Both the position numbers and the translations under genes were made by a program. From Nocardia sp. (GTDB taxonomy: Bacteria > Actinomycetota > Actinomycetes > Mycobacteriales > Mycobacteriaceae), in NCBI RefSeq assembly GCF_025465275.1, contig NZ_JAODNK010000176.1:1-64000 (forward strand): DNA of 64,000 nucleotides. Reading direction: 5' to 3'. The notes beneath the pieces were generated by a model that was given only the letters and a program-made list of their open reading frames with translations, searched no databases and was not told the DNA's origin. This document shows, in pieces, positions 8,886-17,367 of this stretch. Numbering within the stretch: position 1 is the stretch's first letter; each line of letters opens with the position of its first letter.

Positions 8886-9653
8886 TCAGTGGCTGAGGAT
8901 CTTGCCGAGGAAATCCTTGGCGCGTTCCGATTTCGGTGCGGTGAAGAACGATTCGGGCTCGGTGTCCTCGACGATCTGCCCGTCGGCCATGAACAGCACA
9001 CGATTGCCGGCCCGGCGGGCGAAGCCCATTTCGTGGGTGACCACAACCATGGTCATGCCATCCTTGGCGAGCTGCACCATCACATCGAGGACCTCCGACA
9101 CCATTTCCGGGTCGAGTGCGGAGGTCGGCTCGTCGAACAGCATCACCTTCGGATCCATGGCGAGCGCCCGCGCGATGGCCACCCGCTGCTGCTGTCCGCC
9201 GGACAGCTGCGCCGGATACTTGTCGGCCTGTTCGGCAATGCCCACCCGCTCCAGCAATTCCATGGCGCGGGCGCGCGCCGTCGTCTTGTCCAGGCCGCGC
9301 ACCTTCACCGGTGCGAGCATGACGTTTTCGACAATCGTCTTGTGCGCGAACAGATTGAAGGACTGGAACACCATGCCGACATCGGCGCGCAGCTTGGCCA
9401 GAGCCTTGCCCTCATCGGGCAGCCGCACCCCATCGATGGCGACTTCGCCGGAGTCGATCGTCTCCAATCGATTGATGGTGCGGCACAGGGTCGACTTGCC
9501 GGAGCCGGAAGGGCCCACCACGATCACGACCTGCCCGGCGGGCACTTCGAGATTGATGTCACGCAACACGTGCAGCGAGCCGAAGTGCTTGTCCACACTC
9601 CGCATCGAAATCATCGGCGCGGACTTGCTGACGGATACAGGCGCGTCGGTCAT
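8886..9653 (-). CDS. gluA: Glutamate ABC transporter ATPase GluA
   Basis: Cytoplasmic ATPase energising GluBCD uptake. From the ATG at 9653 (AAGG upstream) it has 255 residues; a frame-open start at 9731 adds 26 residues without family similarity. Walker A GPSGSGKST is at 47-55. A Q-loop (VFQSFNLF), signature LSGGQQQRVAIARAL, Walker B VMLFDEPTSALD and the switch histidine in VVVTHEMGF all follow. It is the first gene of the operon and diverges from miaB. Confidence 0.95.
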   Translation of the reverse strand: MTDAPVSVSKSAPMISMRSVDKHFGSLHVLRDINLEVPAGQVVIVVGPSGSGKSTLCRTINRLETIDSGEVAIDGVRLPDEGKALAKLRADVGMVFQSFNLFAHKTIVENVMLAPVKVRGLDKTTARARAMELLERVGIAEQADKYPAQLSGGQQQRVAIARALAMDPKVMLFDEPTSALDPEMVSEVLDVMVQLAKDGMTMVVVTHEMGFARRAGNRVLFMADGQIVEDTEPESFFTAPKSERAKDFLGKILSH

Positions 9654-9684
9654 GAATTGTGACCTTAGAGGCACTGTGCCCGAA

Positions 9685-9707
9685 ATGCTCGTCTTTGGTT
9701 CGAGCAT
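9685..9707. promoter_or_regulatory. Inverted repeat upstream of gluA
   Basis: ATGCTCG at 9685-9691 and CGAGCAT at 9701-9707 form a perfect 7-bp inverted repeat with a nine-base centre, 32 bp before the gluA start. It could be an operator for nutrient control of the glu operon or a 5' leader hairpin; the sequence does not decide. Confidence 0.4.
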
Positions 9708-9759
9708 CGGTACCGTGCGCCGAGTCGACACCCGCCCGTAACCCGGTCTGGGCAGCGAT

Positions 9760-9771
9760 TACCCTGGTTGG
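9760..9771 (+). promoter_or_regulatory. Leaderless-type -10 box of miaB
   Basis: TACCCT at 9760-9765 followed by six bases and the GTG at 9772. No Shine-Dalgarno is visible. Confidence 0.5.
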
Positions 9772-11349
9772 GTGAATTCGTTGGGGCAGGTTTCAGCACG
9801 TGGCGCGGTGGACGAGCGCAGCAGCGAGCAGGAAGCGCGGACCTATGAGGTGCGCACGCACGGCTGCCAAATGAACGTGCACGATTCCGAACGGCTCTCG
9901 GGCCTGCTCGAAGATGCCGGATATGTGCAGGCCAGCCCCGGCGTGACCGCTGATCTGGTGGTTTTCAATACCTGCGCGGTGCGCGAGAACGCCGACAACA
10001 AGCTGTACGGCACGCTCAGCCATCTCGCCCCGATCAAAGCCGAACGACCCGGCATGCAGATCGCGGTCGGCGGCTGCCTCGCGCAGAAGGATCGCGACAC
10101 CGTCGTCAAGAAGGCGCCGTATGTCGACGTGGTGTTCGGCACCCACAACATCGGCTCGCTGCCGGTACTGCTGGAGCGGGCCCGCCACAATCAAAAAGCC
10201 CAGGTCGAGATTATCGAATCCCTGGAAGCCTTCCCCTCCACGCTGCCCGCCAAGCGCGAATCCGCGTACGCCGGCTGGGTGTCGATCTCGGTGGGCTGCA
10301 ACAACACCTGCACCTTCTGCATCGTGCCCGCCCTGCGCGGCAAGGAGGTCGACCGCCGCCCCGGCGATGTGCTCGCCGAGGTGCAGGCGCTGGTCGATCA
10401 GGGTGTGCTCGAGGTGACCCTGCTGGGTCAGAACGTCAATTCCTACGGCGTCTCCTTCGCCGACCCGACCGAGGAGCGCGACCGCGGCGCCTTCGCCAAA
10501 CTGCTGCGCGCCTGCGGCAGCATCGAGGGCCTGGAGCGGGTGCGCTTCACCTCCCCGCATCCGGCCGAATTCACCGATGACGTCATCGAGGCCATGGCCG
10601 CCACCCCGAATGTCTGCCCGCAGCTGCACATGCCGCTGCAATCGGGTTCGGACCGGGTGCTCAAGGCCATGAAGCGGTCGTATCGCAGCGCCAAATTCCT
10701 CGGCATCATCGACAAGGTGCGCGCGACCATGCCGCACGCCGCCATTACCACCGACATCATTGTCGGCTTCCCCGGCGAGACCGAGGAGGACTTCCAGGCG
10801 ACCCTGGATGTGGTGCGGCAGGCACGATTCACCAGCGCCTACACCTTTCAGTACTCCATCCGCCCCGGCACTCCCGCCGCGGATATGCCCGATCAGCTGC
10901 CGAAGGAAGTAGTGCAGGAGCGCTATATGCGACTCATCGCACTGCAGGAGCAGGTCTCCCTCGAAGGCAATCAGGCGCTCATCGGCAGCACGGTGGAACT
11001 GCTGGTCGCCGAGGGTGCGGGCAAGAAGAACGCGGCCACGGCGCGCATGAGCGGCCGCGCCCGGGACGGCCGCCTGGTGCACTTCCGGCCGCCGGCCGAT
11101 CTCCCGGCCGGCAGCGAGATCCGCCCCGGCGACATCATTACCGTCGATATCACCGAGGCCGCCCCGCACCACCTGATCGCCGACGCCCCCGTGCAGACCC
11201 ACCGCCGCACCCGCGCCGGTGACGCGCACGAGCTCGGCATCACTCCGAAGACCCCGCCCATCGGCGTCGGCCTCGGCCTGCCGCAGATCGGTGCGCCGAT
11301 TGTGGTGGAAACCGCCGCGGCGGGCTGCGGTTCCGAATGCGGAGCCTGA
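9772..11349 (+). CDS. miaB: tRNA-2-methylthio-N6-dimethylallyladenosine synthase MiaB
   Basis: Radical-SAM methylthiotransferase that adds CH3S to i6A37 of tRNAs reading UNN codons, using the product of MiaA, encoded further on at 18.1 kb. It has 525 residues. The N-terminal UPF0004 domain has three cluster cysteines (HGCQMN, FNTCAVR, GGCLAQ). The radical-SAM CxxxCxxC motif CNNTCTFC has cysteines at 176, 180 and 183. A C-terminal TRAM domain follows, with an extra Ala/Pro-rich tail ending in a GCGSEC motif. GTG start. The position matches M. tuberculosis Rv2733c. Confidence 0.97.
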   Translation: MNSLGQVSARGAVDERSSEQEARTYEVRTHGCQMNVHDSERLSGLLEDAGYVQASPGVTADLVVFNTCAVRENADNKLYGTLSHLAPIKAERPGMQIAVGGCLAQKDRDTVVKKAPYVDVVFGTHNIGSLPVLLERARHNQKAQVEIIESLEAFPSTLPAKRESAYAGWVSISVGCNNTCTFCIVPALRGKEVDRRPGDVLAEVQALVDQGVLEVTLLGQNVNSYGVSFADPTEERDRGAFAKLLRACGSIEGLERVRFTSPHPAEFTDDVIEAMAATPNVCPQLHMPLQSGSDRVLKAMKRSYRSAKFLGIIDKVRATMPHAAITTDIIVGFPGETEEDFQATLDVVRQARFTSAYTFQYSIRPGTPAADMPDQLPKEVVQERYMRLIALQEQVSLEGNQALIGSTVELLVAEGAGKKNAATARMSGRARDGRLVHFRPPADLPAGSEIRPGDIITVDITEAAPHHLIADAPVQTHRRTRAGDAHELGITPKTPPIGVGLGLPQIGAPIVVETAAAGCGSECGA

Positions 11350-11444
11350 CGGGCCGGGCGTATTCCGACACCGCGTAGTAGGGCAGATCGGTGCGGGAGC
11401 ATGATGGGTCGACACCCCTCCCGGACGACTCAGGATCAGAGCGT

Positions 11445-12146
11445 ATGACCGAGCAGCAGCCCACCGGCCCCGACGAGGCTCGCGAGCCGAGCGATGCGCG
11501 ACCGGAAGATCAAGCCGCACAGCCCGATTCGGCGTCGACATCGGCGCCCGAACCGAACGAGGAGAGCATGAAGTCGGCCGAGAACAGTCAGGACTTCGAG
11601 CAGTTCCGGGACGACCTCGAAGCGGTCGAGCGCAAGATCGCCGGGGAGATCGATCCGGGCGTGCGCGCCATGGTGGTGGCCGGCGCGGTGGTCGTGCTGC
11701 TGCTCTCGATGGTGCTGCCGCATGCAGGTCATGCCCGCGGCTTCGACGTCATCATGTACGACGCCGCCGCTAAGGCGGAGCACATCGGGCTGCCCTCCCG
11801 CGTTTTCGAATGGTTCGTGCTGATCTTCGGCATCGGCTTCTCACTGCTCGCCCTGATGACCCGCCGCTGGGCGCTGGCCTGGATCGCGGTCGCCGGGTCC
11901 GCCGTCGGCAGCGTGTTCGGTGTGTTCTCCATCTGGCATCGCAACACCCCGGGCCTGAACAACTATCACGGTGCGGGCCCCGGCTTCGGCCTGATTCTGT
12001 CCGCCATCGCCATCGTGGTGCTGACCTTCCACTGGGTGCGCGTGGTGTGGGGCCGCACCTCCGTCCACCTCGCCGCCGAGGAGCAGCGCCGCCTGGCCGC
12101 CGGGGCCGCCGAGGAAGCCAGCCGCCGCCGCCTGTTCGGCGAATAA
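11445..12146 (+). CDS. Conserved membrane protein (Rv2732c-like)
   Basis: Integral-membrane protein of unknown function, found directly after miaB in mycobacteria as well. From ATG 11445 it has 233 residues: an acidic, Pro/Ser-rich cytoplasmic N-terminus (about 1-60), then four hydrophobic segments. The first is VRAMVVAGAVVVLLLSMVLP, then VFEWFVLIFGIGFSLLALM, WALAWIAVAGSAVGSVFGVF and FGLILSAIAIVVLTF. A basic, Ala/Glu-rich tail ends the protein. A frame-open start at 11391 lies 18 codons upstream but has no better ribosome site; AGGA precedes 11445. Confidence 0.85.
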   Translation: MTEQQPTGPDEAREPSDARPEDQAAQPDSASTSAPEPNEESMKSAENSQDFEQFRDDLEAVERKIAGEIDPGVRAMVVAGAVVVLLLSMVLPHAGHARGFDVIMYDAAAKAEHIGLPSRVFEWFVLIFGIGFSLLALMTRRWALAWIAVAGSAVGSVFGVFSIWHRNTPGLNNYHGAGPGFGLILSAIAIVVLTFHWVRVVWGRTSVHLAAEEQRRLAAGAAEEASRRRLFGE

Positions 12147-12156
12147 TCCGACGTGA

Positions 12157-12197
12157 GGCCCGGCGGCCACCGAATTCGGTGACCGCCGGGCCTTTTT
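12157..12197 (+). terminator. Intrinsic terminator after the Rv2732c-like gene
   Basis: GGCCCGGCGG (12157-12166) pairs with CCGCCGGGCC (12183-12192) around a CACCGAATTCGGTG inner palindrome, followed by five T residues. Confidence 0.9.
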
Positions 12198-12207
12198 CGT
12201 GGGCTTC

Positions 12208-13620
12208 TCAGGCGGGCTCGGCCATGGTTTTCGGTCGATACGCCAGACCGGCGAACATAGCCGCGATGCCCACGACCACCATGTAGATCCAACCGGCCTG
12301 GAATTCGCCCAGGGTCCGCTGTGTGCCCTCACCGAGTATCGCCATCAGGATCGCGACGCCGAGCGCCGAGGCGGTCTGACGCGCCATCATGAGAGTGCCC
12401 GAACCCAATGAGATCTGATCGGCCGGCAGCAGTGCCGCGGACCCGAACAGCGGCGGCTGCAGCAGCGCGGTACTGGCTCCGGCGAGCACACTGCCGGGCA
12501 GTATGACCAGCGCATACGAATCGGTGAACCCACTGGTCACCACCCACCAGGCGCAGCCTGCCGCCAGGCTCGCACCACCGAGTGCGGCCGAGGCGCGAGC
12601 GCCGACCCAGGCGATGAAGCGGCCGGAGAACGGTGACAGCACCAGGCAGCTGATCGGCATCGGCGCGACCCCGAGACTGGCCTCCAGCACCGAGTAGTGC
12701 CAATGCTCGGTCAGGAACAGCGTCGCCTCCAGAATCATGGCGGCGAAAGCCAGGTAGTAGCAGAACACTCCGAAGGTGGCGGTGCGGAACAGCTTGTGCC
12801 GCAGCACGACCGGGCTCACCACCGGATCCGGATGGTGCCGGACGTGCCAGGCGAACCAGCCGGTGAGCGCGATAGCCGCGGCCAGGCAGCCGAGGGTGGC
12901 CGGGCCGGTGTACCCCCAGGTGGAGGCCTGCACGAACACCGTGGTGAACCCCGCGGTCGCCCCGAGAATCAGCAGTGCGCCGAGCAGGTCCAGCCGCCGC
13001 TTCGCGTGCAGCTTGATATCCGGCAGCACCAGAATGCCGAGAATGAAGGCCGCCAGCGTGAACGGCACATTCAGGAAGAAGATCCAGCGCCATCCGGCCT
13101 GCAGGAGCAGTCCGCCCAGTACCGGTCCGCTGGCCGCGCCGGCGGCGGCAATGGCGGTCCAGATGCCCATGACGGTGGCGTGTTCCCGGCGCGGGAAGCT
13201 CGGCAGCACCAATCCCAGACCGGTCGGCACCAGCAGCGCGGCCGCCGCGGCCTGCACCACCCGTGCCGCGATGAGCGTCCCCAGGGTGGGGGCGAGGCCG
13301 CAGGCGATCGAGGCCAGCCCGAAAAGCGCTATACCGATGAGGAATCCGCGCTTACGGCCGGTGTCGTCGGCCAGTCGCCCGGCCGGGACGAGCAGCGCGG
13401 CCATGACGATGGTGTACGCGTTCAGCGTCCAGGACACCGCGCTCGTGGAGGTCCCGAAGGTGGCCTGCAGGGTCGGGAAGGCGACGGTCACCGCGAAAAG
13501 ATCGAGAATGGCGAGGAATTGGGCAATGCCGGCGATGGCCAGAATCTGCCAGCGCCGGGGGTTCGGCGCATCCTGCGGTTGCTGCCGCAGCGCTGCTTCC
13601 CGTTCGGTCGTTGTCGTCAT
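12208..13620 (-). CDS. MFS exporter, DHA2-like
   Basis: Multidrug-type proton antiporter of 470 residues with about 14 predicted helices. Family features are FAVTVAFPTLQ in helix 1, SWTLNAYTIVMAALLVPAGR, RVVQAAAAALLVPTGLG, the motif-C helix GAASGPVLGGLLL and WRWIFFLNVPF. The frame stays open to 13779, but a run MTTTTEREAAL at 13620 is the natural start; the extra 53 residues lie inside the divergent AraC-type gene and its promoter. It probably answers to that regulator. Substrate unknown. Confidence 0.88.
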   Translation of the reverse strand: MTTTTEREAALRQQPQDAPNPRRWQILAIAGIAQFLAILDLFAVTVAFPTLQATFGTSTSAVSWTLNAYTIVMAALLVPAGRLADDTGRKRGFLIGIALFGLASIACGLAPTLGTLIAARVVQAAAAALLVPTGLGLVLPSFPRREHATVMGIWTAIAAAGAASGPVLGGLLLQAGWRWIFFLNVPFTLAAFILGILVLPDIKLHAKRRLDLLGALLILGATAGFTTVFVQASTWGYTGPATLGCLAAAIALTGWFAWHVRHHPDPVVSPVVLRHKLFRTATFGVFCYYLAFAAMILEATLFLTEHWHYSVLEASLGVAPMPISCLVLSPFSGRFIAWVGARASAALGGASLAAGCAWWVVTSGFTDSYALVILPGSVLAGASTALLQPPLFGSAALLPADQISLGSGTLMMARQTASALGVAILMAILGEGTQRTLGEFQAGWIYMVVVGIAAMFAGLAYRPKTMAEPA

Positions 13621-13639
13621 GATTCGACTATGCGACCGA

Positions 13640-13684
13640 GGCATTCCGGCGAACAGTGGCAGGAATGCCATGATGCGATAGGAT
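13640..13684. promoter_or_regulatory. Candidate operators and promoter between MFS and AraC-type genes
   Basis: GGCATTCC (13640-13647) and GGAATGCC (13662-13669) are an 8-bp inverted repeat with centres 22 bp apart, two helical turns. A second palindrome TGGCA-N4-TGCCA overlaps the right arm (13657-13670). TAGGAT at 13679-13684 ends six bases before the ATG at 13691 and is a leaderless-type -10. Confidence 0.55.
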
Positions 13685-13690
13685 TCTGAC

Positions 13691-14701
13691 ATGGACCAGA
13701 ACGGGCCGGGAACGCACACCGATCCAGGCACTCTCGCGGTCGCCGTGGCGCCGGGCATGCCGATTTTCGAAGTCGCCATTCCCTACCAGGTGTTCTACGA
13801 GCCGCCACTGGGCGTCGATCCCGACACGTGGTACCGCTTCCAGCTCTGCGGTCCGCGCGGCACCCGGTCGGCGGAGCTGCGAGATCCGTTCGTGGCGTTG
13901 ACCGATCACGATTACGACGATCTGGTCCGCGCCGATACCGTCATCGTCCCGTCCGTCCCGAATGTGCGCGAAGACCCGCCCGCCGATCTGGTGGACGCCG
14001 TCCGCGCGGCCTACGAGGCCGGCGCCCGCGTCGCCTCGCTGTGCACCGGAGCCTTCGTACTGGCGGCCGCCGGGCTGCTCGACGGCCGCCGCATGACCAC
14101 ACACTGGCGGCATATCAGCGCACTCTCCGAACGCTTTCCGCACCTCGAGGTCGACCCGTCGGTGCTCTATATCGATGACGGCCGCATCCTCACCAGTGCG
14201 GGCACCATGGCGGGAATGGACCTGTGCATCCACCTGATTCGCAAGGATCTGGGGTCGGGGGCGGCCAATGCCGCCGCCCGCTATCTCGTGGTGCCCCCGC
14301 ACCGAGCGGGCGGCCAGGCGCAGTACCTGGAATCGCCGGTCCCCATCTACCCGGACGACAGCGGCCTGTCGGCCACGCTGCAGTGGGCCATCCACCGCTT
14401 GGACCGGCCGCTCACCGTCTCGGATCTGGCCCGGCATGCCAATACCAGCGAACGCACCCTCGCCCGCCACTTCCACGCCGAACTGGGCGGCACCCCGCTG
14501 CAGTGGCTGCTCACCCAGCGGCTGATCCGCGCCCGGGAACTGCTGGAGGCCAGCGACTTTCCCGTCGATATTGTCGCCGAACGCTGCGGTCTCGGCACTG
14601 CCGCGAACCTCCGCGCGCACTTCGGCCGCGAGGTGGGCGTCTCACCGAGCGAATACCGCCGCTCTCATCGCGCCAGCAGGCACGAGGTTGTCACCGGTTG
14701 A
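13691..14701 (+). CDS. GlxA-type AraC family transcriptional regulator
   Basis: DNA-binding regulator of 336 residues with the FtrA/GlxA layout: an N-terminal DJ-1/PfpI-like domain (about 12-190) and a C-terminal AraC double helix-turn-helix (about 220-325). The DJ-1 elbow reads VASLCTGAFVLAAAGLLDG with the cysteine at the nucleophile position. The HTH includes LARHANTSERTLARHFHAELG and the second helix pair around AERCGLGTAANLRAHF. It diverges from the MFS gene and is the obvious candidate for its control. Its 3' end overlaps the convergent gene by 11 bp. Confidence 0.9.
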   Translation: MDQNGPGTHTDPGTLAVAVAPGMPIFEVAIPYQVFYEPPLGVDPDTWYRFQLCGPRGTRSAELRDPFVALTDHDYDDLVRADTVIVPSVPNVREDPPADLVDAVRAAYEAGARVASLCTGAFVLAAAGLLDGRRMTTHWRHISALSERFPHLEVDPSVLYIDDGRILTSAGTMAGMDLCIHLIRKDLGSGAANAAARYLVVPPHRAGGQAQYLESPVPIYPDDSGLSATLQWAIHRLDRPLTVSDLARHANTSERTLARHFHAELGGTPLQWLLTQRLIRARELLEASDFPVDIVAERCGLGTAANLRAHFGREVGVSPSEYRRSHRASRHEVVTG

Positions 14702-15503
14702 GATCCGCTGTGTCGCTGTAGGAGTCGGCCAGGATGTAATCGGCCAGTAGCCCGTACTTGTCGGGGTCGATGCCGTCGTCGAGCGGCACCGCCACGGCGA
14801 CCGTGCCCTCCTCCTCGCCGACGAACAGGGCCGGGTCATTGCAGTCGGCGAAGCCGATCGCGTCGAGGCCCGCCTGCGCCGCTCCGCCGCACCAACCATG
14901 ATCGGCGACAACAAGATCCGGCATCCGATCGCCGGTGTGCGCGAGCTCTGCGAGCACGATCTGAACGGGCTCGGCCGAATGCGTATGGATCGGGCCGCCC
15001 GGATCGTGCAGCGTCGCGACGCCCAGGAAGAAGTCGACCTCCAGTCGCTGTATTCCGTACCGCGTCTCGCCGTCGTATCCCAGTCCCGCACCGGCATTCA
15101 CGACCGTGCCACCCGCTTGCTCCAACGCCGCGGCCAGCAGTTGATAGAAAGGCCCGAGCGTGCGCGGATGACCGGTGGCGAACAGCACCCGCTGCCGATC
15201 CCGCAGCGCCACCCGGAATCGCGCGGCATACCGATCCAGTGCAGCGGCCGTCCGCTCCGGATCGATGGTGTCCACCCCGCGCCGGAAATTCAGCCGCGGA
15301 CTCACCCCCACCTTGCGCGCCATCAGCTCCAGCACCGCATCCGCGGTCCACTGCGGCCCCGGATCCAGCCCGAACAAATAATCCGGATCCCGATGCGCCA
15401 GCAGCAGATAATGCAGCAGATTGTTCTCCCGAGGCGTGGCCACCCGCCCCGCCATTCCGGTCGCCAGCAGATGCGCGATAAGTGCTTCCCGGTTCGGTGC
15501 CAT
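14691..15503 (-). CDS. Conserved hypothetical protein, possibly phosphatase-like
   Basis: 270-residue soluble protein I cannot assign firmly; similar actinobacterial proteins are, as far as I recall, labelled phosphatase without clear proof. Striking conserved-looking segments are VLFATGHPRTLGPFYQLL, AGAGLGYDGETRYGIQR, THSAEPVQIVL and DLVVADHGWCGGAAQAGL. A further segment is FADCNDPALFV. These His- and Asp-rich turns would suit a metal or phosphate site. The start ATG at 15503 follows TAGGCT plus six bases, again leaderless-type. It overlaps the end of the AraC-type gene tail to tail. Confidence 0.65.
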   Translation of the reverse strand: MAPNREALIAHLLATGMAGRVATPRENNLLHYLLLAHRDPDYLFGLDPGPQWTADAVLELMARKVGVSPRLNFRRGVDTIDPERTAAALDRYAARFRVALRDRQRVLFATGHPRTLGPFYQLLAAALEQAGGTVVNAGAGLGYDGETRYGIQRLEVDFFLGVATLHDPGGPIHTHSAEPVQIVLAELAHTGDRMPDLVVADHGWCGGAAQAGLDAIGFADCNDPALFVGEEEGTVAVAVPLDDGIDPDKYGLLADYILADSYSDTADLNR

Positions 15504-15572
15504 CCAGCGAGCCTAACGCCGCTCCCCGAGTGACGCTGGTTTCATCTGCCCCCCAAAGGAATCCACCCGCGT

Positions 15573-15660
15573 CGTCATCCCGGCATGCTTTTTGCCGGGA
15601 TCCACCGGCTGTGCTCCAACGGGTTCTGTGGATCCCGGCCAAAAGCGTGCCGGGATGACG
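15573..15660. repeat. REP/MITE-like palindromic element
   Basis: A 33-bp arm (15573-15605) and its inverted copy (15628-15660) agree at 31 of 33 positions and flank 22 bp. Each arm is itself a hairpin: TCATCCCGGC..GCCGGGATCCA around a short T-rich loop. The whole looks like a paired REP unit, a type of element that is mobilised or scattered in intergenic regions. Confidence 0.75.
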
Positions 15661-15666
15661 AGGGAT

Positions 15667-15715
15667 TTCGAGCCGGGCAGGCCGACGAGGGGCTTCGAGC
15701 CGAGCAGGCCGACGA
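15667..15715. repeat. 27-bp tandem direct repeat
   Basis: A 22-base segment starting TTCGAGCCG and ending CCGACGA occurs at 15667-15688 and again at 15694-15715 with one mismatch (period 27), directly beside the REP-like element. Confidence 0.7.
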
Positions 15716-15716
15716 A

Positions 15717-15755
15717 AACGGCCTGGGCCGACCGAATTCGGTTGCCCAGGCCGTT
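15717..15755 (-). terminator. Terminator after the DUF349 gene
   Basis: AACGGCCTGGGC (15717-15728) pairs with GCCCAGGCCGTT (15744-15755) around ACCGAATTCGGT. On the minus strand a short T-run follows. The inner EcoRI-like palindrome also occurs in the terminator at 12157. Confidence 0.8.
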
Positions 15756-15767
15756 CTCGTGGTGGGT

Positions 15768-17192
15768 CTAGCGCTGGCTGACGGCGCCTTCGGCGGCTTC
15801 GGCCCATTCGCGCCACTGCTGGGCTTGTTCCAGGGCCTTTTCGGCATCGCGGGTTTTGCCTGCGGCCTGGGCTTTTGCGGCCTGCTCCTCGTATTGCGCT
15901 ACGCGCTCGCGGAATTGGGCGGCGCGGGCCATGGCCTCCGGATCGGAGCGGCGCCACTGGGCGTCGACGGCATCGCGGACGCGCTTTTCGACGGCGCGCA
16001 GGCGGGCCTCGAGGTCGTGGATGCGCTCGCGCGGGACCTTGCCGATGGCATCCCACTTCTCCTGCAGATCGCGCAGGGAGGCGCGGGCCGAATCCAGACC
16101 GGTTTCGGTATTGAGGCCTTCGTAATGCAGCAGCAGCTCTTCCTTGGCTGTCGCATTGTCCTCGAATTCGGCATCACGCTCGGAAGCGGCGGAGTTGCGG
16201 GCCGCGAAGAACACATCCTGTGCGGCCTTGAAGCGCTTCCACAGCTGCTCGTCGGCCTCGCGGGGTGCGCGTCCGGCGGCCTTCCATTCGGCCAGCAGAT
16301 CCCGGAAGACGGCGGCGGTGCCGGCCCAGTCGGTGGAGCTGGAGAGCTCCTCGGCCCGGATGCACAGCCCTTCCTTATGGGTCTTGGCGGAGGCGCGTTC
16401 CCGATCCAGTTCGGCGAAGTGCGCGCCGCGGCGGCGGTTGAACGCCTCGCGGGCTTTGGAGAAGCGCCGCCACAGCGCGTCGTCGACCTTGCGGTCCACA
16501 CCGCGAATGGTCTTCCACTCGTCGAGGATCTCGCGCAGCCGATCGCCCGCGACCTTCCACTGCGTGGATTCGGTGGCGATCTGCTCGGCTTCGGCGGCCA
16601 GCGCCTCTTTGCGCTCGGTTTGCTCGTGCCGGGAGCGGTCCTTCTCTTCCTTGGCGTGCGCGGCCGCCTCGTCGGAGTGCTCGATAATGGCCTGCAGCCG
16701 GGTCGTCAGCCCATCGATATCACCGATGACAGCCGCGGTCGGCAATGTTTCGGCAAGCGCGGTGGCGGCGGTCTTGGTCTTACGGGCGTCGGTACCGGCG
16801 GCGAGCCGGGCCTCCAGCAGCGCCACCTCGGTGGCGATATCGTCGAAGCGACGGCCGAAGTGAGCCAGGCCCTCGGCGGTATCGCCGGCCTGCCAGGAGC
16901 CGACAACACGCTCGCCCTCGATGGTCTTGACCCAGGCGGTGCCGTCCTCATCGACCCGTCCCCACTGGCTGGGGTCGCTCACGGCAGGCACCACCACCGG
17001 ATGCGGATGCGGGGTCGTAGAGCCGGGAGCAGGCTTGACGGCGTGCGGTTTCGGGGCTTCCGGTTTGCGCGGCCCGGGCCCCGGACGGGGACCGGCGACA
17101 GTGGCCGGTGACGGTCGAGCGGCGGCGCCGGGCACAGGCGTCGGTGTCGACTCCGGTTGGGTAGCCTTCTCGTTTCCGCTGTTCTCGGTCAT
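15768..17192 (-). CDS. DUF349 coiled-coil protein (Rv2731-like)
   Basis: 474-residue cytoplasmic protein with several DUF349 repeats; function is unknown in the family. Residues 1-75 are Pro/Ala-rich and disordered. The rest is a long alpha-helical, heavily charged region with repeated W-containing helices, for example LREILDEWKTIRGVDRKVDD, FRDLLAEWKAAGRAPREADE and LRDLQEKWDAIGKVPRERIH. Each is followed by LW.RF or a similar motif. The tail (about 425-474) is Gln/Ala-rich coiled coil. GAGGAG precedes the ATG. M. tuberculosis has the equivalent gene Rv2731 in the same neighbourhood. Confidence 0.88.
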   Translation of the reverse strand: MTENSGNEKATQPESTPTPVPGAAARPSPATVAGPRPGPGPRKPEAPKPHAVKPAPGSTTPHPHPVVVPAVSDPSQWGRVDEDGTAWVKTIEGERVVGSWQAGDTAEGLAHFGRRFDDIATEVALLEARLAAGTDARKTKTAATALAETLPTAAVIGDIDGLTTRLQAIIEHSDEAAAHAKEEKDRSRHEQTERKEALAAEAEQIATESTQWKVAGDRLREILDEWKTIRGVDRKVDDALWRRFSKAREAFNRRRGAHFAELDRERASAKTHKEGLCIRAEELSSSTDWAGTAAVFRDLLAEWKAAGRAPREADEQLWKRFKAAQDVFFAARNSAASERDAEFEDNATAKEELLLHYEGLNTETGLDSARASLRDLQEKWDAIGKVPRERIHDLEARLRAVEKRVRDAVDAQWRRSDPEAMARAAQFRERVAQYEEQAAKAQAAGKTRDAEKALEQAQQWREWAEAAEGAVSQR

Positions 17193-17367
17193 CGCTCCTC
17201 GTCCCTGCCGCGCGTCACGGCTGCCTGGTTACGCCCTAGCTCATCTGTCTAGCACAACCCATTCAACCAGGCTGGGGTGCGAAATGCTGTCTTTGAGGCC
17301 ACCTAAGCGGCGCGGCGACCCGGGCGGGGTGGGGCTGGTGAGGCACGGTAGCGCTACGGTTGACGGC

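Noticed and set aside
16921..17367. Upstream extension of the dioxygenase-like gene
   Set aside because: Antisense to the DUF349 gene; GTG 17368 with a leaderless-type -10 is better supported.
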